Assembly: GCF_009557615.1 (NCBI RefSeq)
Contig: NZ_CP045652.1
Span: 2,914,001-2,978,000, forward strand
Source of the DNA: Sphingobacteruim zhuxiongii
GTDB lineage: Bacteria > Bacteroidota > Bacteroidia > Sphingobacteriales > Sphingobacteriaceae
Direction of reading: 5' to 3'
DNA: 64,000 bases
Under the pieces are notes generated by a model. The model was not told the origin of the DNA and did no database searches. It saw nothing but the letters and a program-made list of their open reading frames with translations. The position numbers and the translations under genes are program-made. Within the stretch, counting starts at the first letter, position 1. Every line of letters begins with the position of its first letter. This document shows, in pieces, positions 54,801 to 63,567 of the stretch.

Positions 54801-54978
54801 CTTTGTCATCTGTTTGAGTCTCCCCACTCGAACCGATATTGGCAACACTTACTCCCATCAATGGGATTCCTTGAGTATTTCGAACTGTTCCAGAAACGAA
54901 ACTCTTACTCTGGGCGCTAGCAGTCACCTCAAATAATATGAGGCAAACCATCAGCATTAAGGTTCTAATTGATATCAT
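51802..54978 (-). CDS. SusC/RagA-family TonB-dependent transporter (PUL4)
   Basis: The 1058-aa protein has a signal peptide (about 1-22, ending TASAQ) and a carboxypeptidase-regulatory-like domain (VSGTVRNTQGIPLMGVSVAN, about 28-100). The TonB box DEVVVVGYGTQRKGQLTASV and plug (LVLVDGVEMDLN, SAVYGSRAPFGVV) precede a barrel ending SFGLNVTLK. It heads a large operon running to 42199. The leader contains an operator-like CCGTTAACGT motif, and the short motif ACCAAATTAAA just before the ATG also occurs before susC2 and, in variant form, susC5. Confidence 0.96.
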   Translation of the reverse strand: MISIRTLMLMVCLILFEVTASAQSKSFVSGTVRNTQGIPLMGVSVANIGSSGETQTDDKGAFRLEVNSLNDSLSFSFVGFTKLKTAINGRTTLNVTLLDDATDLDEVVVVGYGTQRKGQLTASVDVISSKQLADRPATNVADLIKGASPNVNIGMGMRGGEPGAGSSWNIRGAGSIAGSSAPLVLVDGVEMDLNAIDPETVENISILKDASASAVYGSRAPFGVVLITTKKGKMEQGAKFDYSNNLSTSSPLRLPSFIDSYTWATAYNQANANAGLTAVYNDEQMARIKGYLDGTFPYEYDPDNPIDNVFAGRRNGNANNDWPHILMGNNSFSQKHNINVSGGSEKTQYFLSAGYNKQNGTYAFGNDFFKRYNLMSNVSTQVTDWFKINSSLKWANTATDYPMGETTVGREHTFREMLMFAPMMPYHNINGTIQSPLVRLLQDSGRDKKSNNDFLAIIGGEFEPIKGWVTSVNYNYNIKNTKLSTNPKPVMVELGNGAFGNIGKPQASYTSGFAEYTYKVLNAVTSYEKQLDDHYFKGMVGFEQEESISSGLTATGTSPVVEDYPSISTSLGGIIADDNMSHWSTRGAFGRLNYNFQEKYLVELAGRYNGSSKFPKDIRFAFFPSASVGYFVSKEAFWDPIRDKINNLKIRASYGALGNQNITNYLFVSRIPIVPELDWIINESRPQSSRIPGIISDQITWETITTMNLGIDMSLLNSRLGFSFDWYNRVTDKMLGPASELPFTLGATTPRTNNAKLSTKGFELVATWNDHLDNGIGYNIKATFGDSRTKILEYLNVVGRVDTWYEGKEYGEIWGFETDGIIQTQGEAMADQSKYHTKWGPGDIKYADINNDGVINDGSRTLNDLGDLKVIGNASPRYNYGITAGMNWKGIDFNMFWQGVAKRDFSPESTTPLFWGMTNAWGNSGLYKNSPALDYWRPADESNILGPNTDAYLPKPYFTAETNKNRLPQSKYVLNAGYIRLKNVQVGYTFPESVSGKFFSRARVYFSGENLLTFSSLPKVFDPETAVASDNREGGYLTSGVIYPMSKTLSFGLNVTLK

Positions 54979-55054
54979 AATTGTATTTAATTTGGTTATT
55001 GATTCGCAATTAGTTTCAAAGAATTGAAGGATTTCCTTCTGGTTCTTTAAGATT

Positions 55055-55069
55055 CCGTTAACGTTTACA
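55055..55069. promoter_or_regulatory. CCGTTAACGT operator-like site near susC4
   Basis: CCGTTAACGTTTACA lies about 77-91 bp upstream of the susC4 start. The inner GTTAAC is a perfect palindrome, as often seen in LacI-family operators. The same ten-base core occurs inverted at 55270-55280. Confidence 0.5.
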
Positions 55070-55267
55070 GTCTATACGACAAGACTAGCTTTTTCACTTT
55101 TCAGCACTTATGTTTCTTGTTAAAAAATATTTTTCTAAATGGTATTTAGGGTTATGATTGATGCCAATATAAGCGAAATGTAAATTGCTTACAAGAAATA
55201 TCTCTAAAATTTTCTATCTTTCAGACTAAATATCAGAATTTCAAATGATTTTACAGGAGTATACCGG

Positions 55268-55284
55268 TGTACGTTAACGGTAAA
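55268..55284. promoter_or_regulatory. Second CCGTTAACGT operator-like site, opposite orientation
   Basis: TGTACGTTAACGGTAAA is, on the other strand, TTTACCGTTAACGTACA. It shares CCGTTAACGT with the site near susC4. It lies 134 bp before the Gfo/Idh gene at 55418, so the pair could control both divergent units, possibly by looping over about 210 bp. Confidence 0.5.
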
Positions 55285-55417
55285 TGTAACAAAGTAAATC
55301 TTTTCCTGATAAACTCTTTCGAAAAAGGACTATATTAGCCCTCAATCGATTAAATTATGCTGCAAAACCAAGCTCTAGAAATCCGCTAGCGCTATGGGAA
55401 CCTAAAGATAAATACAA

Positions 55418-56452
55418 ATGACACAGAAGAATTATGGATTTGCCATTATTGGAACAGGTGCTATTGCTAACATTCACGCACGGGCAATAGAAGCTATTCC
55501 AAATGCTCAACTAATTGCGGTTTATAATAGAACGTTATCAAAAGCTGAAGAGTTTGCTAAAGCAAATCAATGTCTATCCTACAATTCCGTTGAGGAGCTA
55601 CTGCAAAACCCAAGCATCGATATCATCTGTATCTGCACAGCATCGGGAGCTCATATGGAAATTGCTGAGCAATCCATTATCGCTGGAAAGCACTGCCTCA
55701 TTGAAAAACCTTTAGAGATAACGCTTGAACGATGTGATCGTATAATCAATATTGCAAAACAAAAGGATATTCAAGTAGGTACCATTTTTCCCACGCGATT
55801 CTATCCAAATAGTAAAAAAATCAAAGACAAGATTAACGAAGGAGATTTTGGTGAATTAGTCATCGGTTCTGCATATGTAAAATGGCATCGTAGCGCTGCA
55901 TATTATCAATCTGCCGCTTGGCGAGGTACTTGGCAGTTGGACGGCGGAGGCGCGCTGATGAATCAGGGAATTCATGCTGTCGATATACTTTTATGGTACA
56001 TGGGACCAGTAGCACATGTAACTGCAATTACCGCTAATAGAATTCATCAGGAGATTGAAGTGGAGGATACTGTCGTTGCTCAAATCCAATTTAAGAATGG
56101 TGCATTAGGAACTATCGAATGTACAACGGCTGCTTATCCAGGCACAGCTAAACGAGTGGAAATCGTTGGAACCAAAGGATCAGCCACTTTAGAAGAAAAC
56201 AGCTTGACGCTTTGGGATTTCCAAGATGAAAACAAGGATGATTCAAATCAAATCAGTGAATCTATCTCTGGTGGTGTGAGCGATCCAATGGCCATTGGTC
56301 ATTATGGCCACCAACTACAAATAGAAGATTTTATTGAAGCATTAGAATTAGGTAGAAAACCTTTTATAGATGATATAGAAGGTCGCATGTCCGTAGAGCT
56401 TATTTGTGCAATCTACCAAAGTGCAAAAGAAGAAAGACGTATTTATTTATAG
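55418..56452 (+). CDS. Gfo/Idh/MocA oxidoreductase, cytoplasmic
   Basis: The 344-aa protein opens directly with the Rossmann motif FAIIGTGAIANIHARAI (8-24). It has the EKPLEIT cofactor motif (about 93-99) and the substrate-domain segment GGGALMNQGIHAVDILLWYMG (about 175-195). No export signal is present, unlike the three exported Gfo/Idh proteins of this window. It probably oxidises or reduces a sugar or inositol-like compound with NAD(P). It is divergent from PUL4 and only 29 bp before the ECF sigma gene, so it may respond with PUL4, with PUL5, or both. Confidence 0.94.
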   Translation: MTQKNYGFAIIGTGAIANIHARAIEAIPNAQLIAVYNRTLSKAEEFAKANQCLSYNSVEELLQNPSIDIICICTASGAHMEIAEQSIIAGKHCLIEKPLEITLERCDRIINIAKQKDIQVGTIFPTRFYPNSKKIKDKINEGDFGELVIGSAYVKWHRSAAYYQSAAWRGTWQLDGGGALMNQGIHAVDILLWYMGPVAHVTAITANRIHQEIEVEDTVVAQIQFKNGALGTIECTTAAYPGTAKRVEIVGTKGSATLEENSLTLWDFQDENKDDSNQISESISGGVSDPMAIGHYGHQLQIEDFIEALELGRKPFIDDIEGRMSVELICAIYQSAKEERRIYL

Positions 56453-56481
56453 TGAAACGCGATCTTTAGCTAGAACAGCAC

Positions 56482-57069
56482 ATGAATGCAGAAATAAATA
56501 TAAATCAACTCATTACATCGCTCCAACAAGGCGATGTAAAAGCATTTGATCAACTTTATTTTCATTTCGCTCCGATTTTATACAACCGTATTTTTAAGAT
56601 TGTTAAGAATCCAGAAAACGTTGAGGAAATACTTCAAGAGGTTTTTCTTAAAATCTGGAATATACGTGAAAAACTGGAGGTTGAGCGAGGCGTTACGACA
56701 TTATTGTACCGCATCGCCGACAATCTAGCGATAGATTATTTTAGAAAAGCTTGTCGTGATAAAGCACTACAGGATGAATTATGGGCCTCTTCTGTTGGTT
56801 TCTATTTACATACCGATCAAAGCCTTTATGAAAAAGAAAAATCGAAGATTCTCGATGAGGCAATTCAACTTTTATCTCCGAAAAGAAAAGAAATATTGAG
56901 GCTCTGCAATATTGAGAATAAGAGTTACAGAGAAGTGGCGACTCTATTGGGTATTTCCGTATCGACCGTAAGTAATCAACTAGTAAGTGCCATGAAAGAC
57001 ATTAAGAATTATATACAATCCAACTATAAGAACGAACTCCTCATACTCGTTCTCAGTTTTTTTATTTAA
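56482..57069 (+). CDS. ECF-type RNA polymerase sigma factor
   Basis: The 195-aa protein has sigma region 2 (about 20-85: FDQLYFHFAPILYNRIFKIV, then EEILQEVFLKIW) and region 4 (about 125-180: LSPKRKEILRLC, SYREVATLLGISVSTVSNQL). Region 3 is absent, as expected for ECF sigma factors. In Bacteroidota such sigmas pair with FecR anti-sigma factors and STN-domain SusC transporters in a trans-envelope signalling chain. All three parts are adjacent here. A hydrophobic tail (ELLILVLSFFI) ends the protein, which is common in this group. Confidence 0.96.
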   Translation: MNAEININQLITSLQQGDVKAFDQLYFHFAPILYNRIFKIVKNPENVEEILQEVFLKIWNIREKLEVERGVTTLLYRIADNLAIDYFRKACRDKALQDELWASSVGFYLHTDQSLYEKEKSKILDEAIQLLSPKRKEILRLCNIENKSYREVATLLGISVSTVSNQLVSAMKDIKNYIQSNYKNELLILVLSFFI

Positions 57070-57152
57070 AAAATAATAAAACTCCAATAGTGTATTCATT
57101 GCACTCGTACGTATATAAAGATAATTAAGCAACCAAAACTTAGATTATCTAG

Positions 57153-58316
57153 ATGAAAAATGCGAACGAAGAAAGGATACAAGTCCTTTTGAATCAATAC
57201 ATAGAAGAAAAGCTATCCAAAGAAGAATTTCAGGAAATGTCGGATTTATTAAATCAATGCGACGATGCTACATTCAAAATCTATGTCGCTAAGATGCTTG
57301 ATCAAAGTAAATCTACTTTGCCGGACGAATTTGTAAGAAACAGAATATCATCAGTACATGCGAAGTTAAAGTCGAGCCTTCTAGTAGAAGAAAAACCTGT
57401 TAGAAAAATCAAACCTTTCTGGTATTGGACTGCCGCCGCTTCGATACTTCTCCTCGGCTTCTTTACTTTTCAAAATTCAGAGCAAATAAACAAAACCTAT
57501 GTGAGCAAGGTTGCTCCACTGACCGATATTGACCCCGGAAATAATAAAGCAAGTATTATCATTGATGGAGAAGAATATGCGTTAAAGGAAGGAGAAAACG
57601 GACTCGTCATCAAGGACAATCATATCAATTATGACGATGGAAAAATAGCACTTTCAAATATTCATCCTAACAAAAGCATTAAGATCGTCACTCCATACGG
57701 AGGTCAATACAATTTAGTGCTATCTGATGGGACGAAAGTATGGCTCAATGCCGGAAGTGAATTAAGTTATCGATCTGATTACGGTAAAACAAACAGAGAG
57801 ATCCAATTGACTGGAGAGGCATATTTTGAAGTTCATAAAAATCAAAACCTTCCGTTTATAGTGCATAGTCGCAAGCAAGAAATACGGGTATTGGGAACAG
57901 AATTTAATATCAATGCCTATTCTGACGAACAATTAATTAAGACCACACTAAAAGAAGGTTCACTTCGTGTCACTGCGAATCAGAAGCAAACCACCCTGAA
58001 GCCGAATCAACAAGCCCAATTTAATGGGAATTCAAATACACTACTAACGAAGGAGGTTGACGCTGAAGCTGCAATCGCTTGGAAAAATGGAATCATTGAT
58101 CTCCACGGGATGAGCTTAAAAGAATGCATGCGCAATATTAGTCGATGGTACGATGTAGAAATTGTATATCAAAACGAAATTCCAGAAATAGAACTAGGCG
58201 GCAGAATGAGTAGAGGATTGAAGTTGTCTACTTTTCAGAAATTCTTGCAGAACAATTTCCAAATAACGACCCAATTAACAAATGACCGACGACTATTAGT
58301 CAACTATACAAACTAA
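57153..58316 (+). CDS. FecR-family anti-sigma factor
   Basis: The 387-aa protein has a cytoplasmic N-terminal part (1-85), one membrane helix (about 89-107: FWYWTAAASILLLGFFTF) and a periplasmic FecR domain (about 175-265: TPYGGQYNLVLSDGTKVWLNAGSEL, EVHKNQNLPFIV). A DUF4974-like C-terminal domain (about 310-385) ends it. It should hold the adjacent sigma factor until the STN domain of SusC5 signals that substrate is being transported. It follows the sigma gene by 83 bp. Confidence 0.95.
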   Translation: MKNANEERIQVLLNQYIEEKLSKEEFQEMSDLLNQCDDATFKIYVAKMLDQSKSTLPDEFVRNRISSVHAKLKSSLLVEEKPVRKIKPFWYWTAAASILLLGFFTFQNSEQINKTYVSKVAPLTDIDPGNNKASIIIDGEEYALKEGENGLVIKDNHINYDDGKIALSNIHPNKSIKIVTPYGGQYNLVLSDGTKVWLNAGSELSYRSDYGKTNREIQLTGEAYFEVHKNQNLPFIVHSRKQEIRVLGTEFNINAYSDEQLIKTTLKEGSLRVTANQKQTTLKPNQQAQFNGNSNTLLTKEVDAEAAIAWKNGIIDLHGMSLKECMRNISRWYDVEIVYQNEIPEIELGGRMSRGLKLSTFQKFLQNNFQITTQLTNDRRLLVNYTN

Positions 58317-58402
58317 TCGATAAACCAAATTTATTACCTAAAGAAAGAATAATGAAAACGATACTAAATCCACCGTAACACGGAACAAATACTAGCAAGA
58401 AA

Positions 58403-58424
58403 GGGAGATGTTGACGCATCTCCC
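58403..58424 (+). other. Hairpin in the susC5 leader
   Basis: GGGAGATG (58403-58410) pairs with CATCTCCC (58417-58424) around a 6-nt loop. No T-run follows, so it is not a normal terminator. It lies 67 bp before the susC5 start and may affect leader RNA stability or separate fecR and susC expression. Confidence 0.5.
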
Positions 58425-58491
58425 CGAAATAATGTCTAGTCAAATCATTGGGAACAATAACCAAACTTAAAACATTATAGATTACAATATT

Positions 58492-61400
58492 ATGAAAAAC
58501 TATCAAGGATTGAAAAATCCTTATCCAATTCATGTTGTCAATACTTTTCTTTCACGTATTCGATATCAAATTATGATTTTTAAAACCTTATGTGTCTTCC
58601 TATTGATCGGAAGTATTCAATTACAGGCAAAATCATTTTCACAACAGCTTTCCTACAAAATGAAAGCTGCAAAAATTGAAAATGCGTTTAAATACATTGA
58701 AAATAAAACAGATTATGTTGTTTTATACGACCTCAGGGACGTAAAACACATAAAACCGGTCGATATTAACATCAGCAATGCTAATATTTCGCAATTTTTA
58801 AGCGTCTTATTAAAAGGCCTACCCTACAATTTCACCATCGAAGATAAAACGATACTGATCAACAAAGTGAATAAGCCTGTCGTTAAATCGGTAAAATTAG
58901 CTGAAGACGTTGCGAATAACATCAACATACAACAAACCCTCCGTGGTCTAGTAAAATCTACTGATGGCACTCCATTAGAAGGCGTTAGTATTATTGATTT
59001 AAAAACAAAACAAGGGACAGGAACAACAGCATCTGGCTCATTTGAATTGACGATTAGCTCCTTCCCTACCACTATTCGCTTCTCACAGATCGGATACGCG
59101 CCAGTTGAGCGACAAGTGACTTCCGCTAGTGAGCCATTGAATGTAGCCTTACAGGCAGCCGTAAGTGATCTTGATGAAGTAGTCGTAGTCGGATATGGAA
59201 CCCAGAAAAAAGTAAATCTTACAGGGGCAGTTGCAGTCGTAAAGAGCGAGCAACTTACAAAACAACCCGTAGGCCAAGCATCAACAGCGTTACAGGGAGC
59301 TGCTCCAGGACTGACCGTAACACAAGCTTCAGGGCAACCTGGTAGAGATATGGGTAGTTTGCGAATCCGCGGAATTGGTACATTGGGAAACTCAAACCCG
59401 CTAGTCCTAATCGATGGAGTTGAAGGAAATATCAATAATGTGAACACCAATGATATTGAAAATATCTCTGTTTTAAAAGATGCGTCTTCTGCGGCAATTT
59501 ATGGATCTAGAGCAGCAAATGGAGTGATTTTAGTGACAACCAAACGTGCGAAAAACGAAGGCGTCACCGTGGATTACAACAATTATGCTGGCTGGCAGAA
59601 CCCAACGGAGATGACTAAAATGGTAAATGGGCTTGATCATATGAACTTATTGAACGAGGCGTACACCAATACGGGAAAGAGTCCGATCTTCACCGAGCAA
59701 ATGATCAAAGATTACGTTGCTGGCATGGAAAGCAATCCAGATCGATTCCCCAATACCGATTGGCAAGGCTTAACAATGAAGGATAACGCCTTCATGCAAA
59801 ACCATTATATCGCGGCTCAAGGCGGATCAGAAAAAGTTAAAGTTCTAGGTTCTCTTGGTTACTTCGATCAAGGCGGTATCCTAGAAAATACAAAATTTCG
59901 CCGTTACAATTTCCGCTTAAATAGTGACCTTCAAATTTCACAAAAACTTAGCGCAGCAATTGATTTCTTCTTCACTAAATCTGAAATGAAAGAGCCTGCT
60001 GTAGGAACCAATTCTGTATTCCATTGGATGCGTCGGATCCCAGCTAATCAGGCAGGTATTCTTTCCAATGGCCAATATGGTGAAGGTTGGAATGGCGACA
60101 ACTCCATCGCCAAAGCACGTGATGGAGGCTTGAATTTAGTAAATCCAATGAACTCGGTTTTCAATATCGATTTGAAATACAAACCTATTGATGGCATGAC
60201 CGTGAACCTCGTTTATTCTCCGAAATACGAAGTCAGTCATGACAAACAATTCATCAATAGTATCCAAACGTATTACTGGAATGGCGACAAAGCATATTTA
60301 AATCCACAAAGAAATAGCTTAACAGAAAGCTATAGCCAGTATTGGTACAATAACCTTCGCGCTGTGGTATCTTATCAAAAAACATTGGCTTCTGACCATA
60401 ATTTCAATGTAATGGCCGGTTTTCAACAAGAAGATCAAACAGACAACACACTTTCTGGCTATCGTGAGATCTTTTTGATTCCAGAACTGCAGGAGCTGAA
60501 TGCCGGAAATCAAGAAAACAATCTAGCGAGAGGTACATCTTCACAATGGTCTCTACGTTCTGTTTTTGGACGATTAAATTATGATTTCAAAGGAAAATAC
60601 TTGTTCGAAGCGAATGCCAGATACGATGGTTCATCACGTTTTGCGGTCGGCAATAAATATTCATTCTTTCCATCATTCTCTGCTGGATGGAGAATCAGTC
60701 AAGAGTCATTTATGCAACCCCTAAACGATGTTGTTACTGAAATGAAGTTTCGTGGATCTTGGGGTAAATTGGGTAACCAAAATATTGGTGGCCTTTACTC
60801 CTTCGCTTCCTATTTCAATATCGGAGCTAACAATTATGCTTTTGGAGAAAACATCAATACAGGTGCAGCATTGTCAACAATGGCCAACCCTGCATTACGT
60901 TGGGAATCTACCGACGTAAGTAATATAGGACTTGATTTAACCCTATGGAGAAACTTAAGCATTACAGCCGATTACTACCATAGAAAGACTTCCGACATTC
61001 TCCTTCAACTAGATATCGCGAAAATCTTAGGTTATACTTATCCTCCTTATCAAAACGCAGGTGTTGTTGAAAATAAAGGATGGGATGTTTCGGTAGCTTA
61101 TAACAATGCTATTGGCGACTTTAAATACAATGTTGCCGTCAATCTTTCAGATGTTAAAAACAAAGTCTTAGATATGCGTGGTGTGATGCGTACCGGACTA
61201 ACGGTCAATCATGAAGGTCACCCGATTGGTTCTCTTTACGGTTACCAAGCAATTGGCTATTTCACAAGTGCGGAAGATGTTGCAAACTCGCCAAAACAAA
61301 TTGGAAATATTGCCGCTGGTGATATCAAATACCAAGATCAAAATGGCGATGGAAAGATTGATGCAGCTGATGAAATTATTATGGGAAGTCCGATTCCACG

Positions 61401-61866
61401 TTATACTTATAGCGCAAACTTAGGCGCTTCCTATCATGGATTCGATATAGCACTATTCTTCCAAGGTGTCGCTAAAGCAGATGGCTATCTATTTGGACAA
61501 GGAATTATGCCTTTCTATCAAGGTGGTACTGTACAAGAACAGCATAAAGACCGTTGGACGCCAGAAAACACCAACGCTGCTTTTCCACGCTATGCTTTCA
61601 ACGAGAATAACAATATCCAAAATTCAACCTTCTGGATGAAAAATGCTGCCTATCTACGTTTGAAGAACATTACGATAGGATACAATGTTCCACTTCAGTC
61701 ATCAGCATCTATGCCCCTACGTGCGCTTCGCGTGTTTGCTTCCGGACAAAACCTGTTCACGAAAACAAACTTCTGGGAAGGGTATGATCCAGAAGGTCCA
61801 ATTGGAACCGGTGGATGGTATCCGCAAATGAAAGTCTACAGTTTTGGATTGAGTGCCAAGTTTTAA
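58492..61866 (+). CDS. SusC/RagA transporter with N-terminal STN signalling domain (PUL5)
   Basis: The 1124-aa protein is longer than the other SusC proteins because an STN (secretin/TonB short N-terminal) domain occupies about residues 50-125 (QLSYKMKAAKIENAFKYIE...ITIEDKTILIN). A signal peptide ending QLQAKS precedes it. Next come a carboxypeptidase-regulatory-like domain (about 150-220), the TonB box DEVVVVGYGTQKKVNLTGAV, plug and barrel, ending SFGLSAKF. The STN domain contacts FecR and so links transport to ECF sigma release. It starts with a short leader containing the hairpin noted separately, and susD5 follows after 11 bp. Confidence 0.96.
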   Translation: MKNYQGLKNPYPIHVVNTFLSRIRYQIMIFKTLCVFLLIGSIQLQAKSFSQQLSYKMKAAKIENAFKYIENKTDYVVLYDLRDVKHIKPVDINISNANISQFLSVLLKGLPYNFTIEDKTILINKVNKPVVKSVKLAEDVANNINIQQTLRGLVKSTDGTPLEGVSIIDLKTKQGTGTTASGSFELTISSFPTTIRFSQIGYAPVERQVTSASEPLNVALQAAVSDLDEVVVVGYGTQKKVNLTGAVAVVKSEQLTKQPVGQASTALQGAAPGLTVTQASGQPGRDMGSLRIRGIGTLGNSNPLVLIDGVEGNINNVNTNDIENISVLKDASSAAIYGSRAANGVILVTTKRAKNEGVTVDYNNYAGWQNPTEMTKMVNGLDHMNLLNEAYTNTGKSPIFTEQMIKDYVAGMESNPDRFPNTDWQGLTMKDNAFMQNHYIAAQGGSEKVKVLGSLGYFDQGGILENTKFRRYNFRLNSDLQISQKLSAAIDFFFTKSEMKEPAVGTNSVFHWMRRIPANQAGILSNGQYGEGWNGDNSIAKARDGGLNLVNPMNSVFNIDLKYKPIDGMTVNLVYSPKYEVSHDKQFINSIQTYYWNGDKAYLNPQRNSLTESYSQYWYNNLRAVVSYQKTLASDHNFNVMAGFQQEDQTDNTLSGYREIFLIPELQELNAGNQENNLARGTSSQWSLRSVFGRLNYDFKGKYLFEANARYDGSSRFAVGNKYSFFPSFSAGWRISQESFMQPLNDVVTEMKFRGSWGKLGNQNIGGLYSFASYFNIGANNYAFGENINTGAALSTMANPALRWESTDVSNIGLDLTLWRNLSITADYYHRKTSDILLQLDIAKILGYTYPPYQNAGVVENKGWDVSVAYNNAIGDFKYNVAVNLSDVKNKVLDMRGVMRTGLTVNHEGHPIGSLYGYQAIGYFTSAEDVANSPKQIGNIAAGDIKYQDQNGDGKIDAADEIIMGSPIPRYTYSANLGASYHGFDIALFFQGVAKADGYLFGQGIMPFYQGGTVQEQHKDRWTPENTNAAFPRYAFNENNNIQNSTFWMKNAAYLRLKNITIGYNVPLQSSASMPLRALRVFASGQNLFTKTNFWEGYDPEGPIGTGGWYPQMKVYSFGLSAKF

Positions 61867-61877
61867 TTAGATTAACC

Positions 61878-63557
61878 ATGAAAAGAAATACACTATCATA
61901 TACATTAGGCCTGTTATTAAGCCTCTCTTTATATTCCTGTAATGAAGAATATCTAATCAAGAATCCATTAGATAGCCCTTCCAGTGAAACTTTTATATCC
62001 AATGAGCAAGAGCTTAACATGGCTGTAACAGGAGCCTACAACGCCCTGTATCAGGCACCAAAAGCGACACCAATGCCTTTTCCACTAACAATTGACTACG
62101 CTTCTGACATTGGTTGGGAAAGAAACACCAATGCCTTACAGATTCTAGGTCTAGGGAATGCCGATGCAAACAATGAATTCACTTCAGATTTCTGGAACTT
62201 ACTTTACATAGGTATTCAACGCTGCAATACCATTCTCGAGAAAGTCGAAAATTTAAATGCTGTTGTTCCTGAGGCAGTGTTAAATCAACGCATTAGTGAA
62301 GTAAGATTCTTACGCGCATATTATTATTTCTTTTTGAATGAATTATTCGGTGGAGTGCCTTTGTTAACTAAAAATGTACCGTTAGCAGAGTCCGCAATTC
62401 CAAGAGCGACGAAAGAAGAAACGAATAATTTCATCCTCGCAGAATTAGATGCAAGTGTTATTAATCTACCAGAAACGGCAACAGGTAGTAATTTAGGCCG
62501 CGCTACGAAAGGAGCAGCTTTAGCTTTAAAATCTAGAGCGGCATTATTTAACAAAAAATATCAGGAGGCTGCTGATGCGGCAAAGGCTGTTATGGAACTA
62601 AATCAATATCAGTTACATAATAATTTTGAGCAATTGTTCAAGTATGCTGGCGAATCATCGAAAGAAATTATCTGGGCTATTCAATACAAAAAAGGCTTAG
62701 CAACGCACAGTATTTCTTCTCAGTTTTATTCCCGTTTGATGCAGGGCTTTTCAAACAAAATTCCTGTACAATCGCTCATCGACTCCTATGAGTGTACAGA
62801 CGGATTGAACATTGATAAATCTCCATTATTTGATCCTAAAAAACCGTTCTTAAATCGTGACCCTCGTTTAACGCAAACGGTCGTATTGCCGCAAACCTTA
62901 TCCTTAGGTGTTATTTTTGAAACACACCCAGATAGTACAATGACTTGGGATTATCGTGACGCAACTCCTAAACGAATAGCCAATACAGATGCAACCAACG
63001 CATATGCATCTTTCTCTGGCTATCTATGGCGTAAATATGCAGACCCAATTGATTTTACCGATCGTACAAACTCTGAATTAAATGCCATTTTATTCAGATA
63101 TGCCGAGGTACTATTAAACTATGTGGAAGCAAAAACTGAACTTAACCAAATTGATAATTCGGTGTATGAAGCAATTAATCAAGTAAGGCAACGCCCATCG
63201 GTTGCGATGCCAGCAATTGCAACTGGCAAAAGTCAATCACAAATGCGCTCAATTGTACGTAAAGAAAGAAAATACGAGCTCTCGGCGGAAGGATTACGCC
63301 TTTTTGATATTCGTAGATGGAATATTGCGCATCAGGTAATGCCAGGCGATCTTTTGGGACGTATCCGCACAGGTTGGTTAGCAAATGCACCAACAATCGA
63401 TGAAAACGGAACACCAAACTATGCACAAGTTAGCAATAGAGCAGAAATGCGCGTAATTGAAAAACGTAATTTCAACGCTGAACGCGATTATGTATGGCCA
63501 ATCCCACGCATTGAGACTGAAGTAAATCCAAATCTAACACAGAATAAAAATTACTAA
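61878..63557 (+). CDS. SusD/RagB-family glycan-binding lipoprotein (PUL5)
   Basis: I start at the ATG at 61878, which gives a lipoprotein signal MKRNTLSYTLGLLLSLSLYSC and 559 aa; an upstream in-frame ATG would lie inside susC5. SusD features are NPLDSPSSETFISNEQELNMAVTGAYNALYQ, ILFRYAEVLLNYVEAKTE, IVRKERKYELSAEGLRLFDIRRW and the terminal VNPNLTQNKNY. It should capture substrate for SusC5. The FAD oxidoreductase gene begins 10 bp after its stop. Confidence 0.95.
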   Translation: MKRNTLSYTLGLLLSLSLYSCNEEYLIKNPLDSPSSETFISNEQELNMAVTGAYNALYQAPKATPMPFPLTIDYASDIGWERNTNALQILGLGNADANNEFTSDFWNLLYIGIQRCNTILEKVENLNAVVPEAVLNQRISEVRFLRAYYYFFLNELFGGVPLLTKNVPLAESAIPRATKEETNNFILAELDASVINLPETATGSNLGRATKGAALALKSRAALFNKKYQEAADAAKAVMELNQYQLHNNFEQLFKYAGESSKEIIWAIQYKKGLATHSISSQFYSRLMQGFSNKIPVQSLIDSYECTDGLNIDKSPLFDPKKPFLNRDPRLTQTVVLPQTLSLGVIFETHPDSTMTWDYRDATPKRIANTDATNAYASFSGYLWRKYADPIDFTDRTNSELNAILFRYAEVLLNYVEAKTELNQIDNSVYEAINQVRQRPSVAMPAIATGKSQSQMRSIVRKERKYELSAEGLRLFDIRRWNIAHQVMPGDLLGRIRTGWLANAPTIDENGTPNYAQVSNRAEMRVIEKRNFNAERDYVWPIPRIETEVNPNLTQNKNY

Positions 63558-63567
63558 ACCCATACCG

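Larger units (their letters stand above)
54979..55417. promoter_or_regulatory. Divergent region between PUL4 and the Gfo/Idh gene
   Basis: This 439-bp region holds no visible gene. It contains the two CCGTTAACGT sites listed separately. A composite hairpin, AAAGAA/TTCTTT around GAAGG/CCTTC (55018-55048), could be structure in the susC4 leader. The short inverted arms AGTCT and AGACT enclose 8 bp at 55070-55087. I saw no exact TAnnTTTG for either gene. Confidence 0.45.

Noticed and set aside
58824..59450. 208-codon minus-strand open frame opposite susC5
   Set aside because: It overlaps conserved STN and plug domains entirely and shows no recognisable protein pattern.
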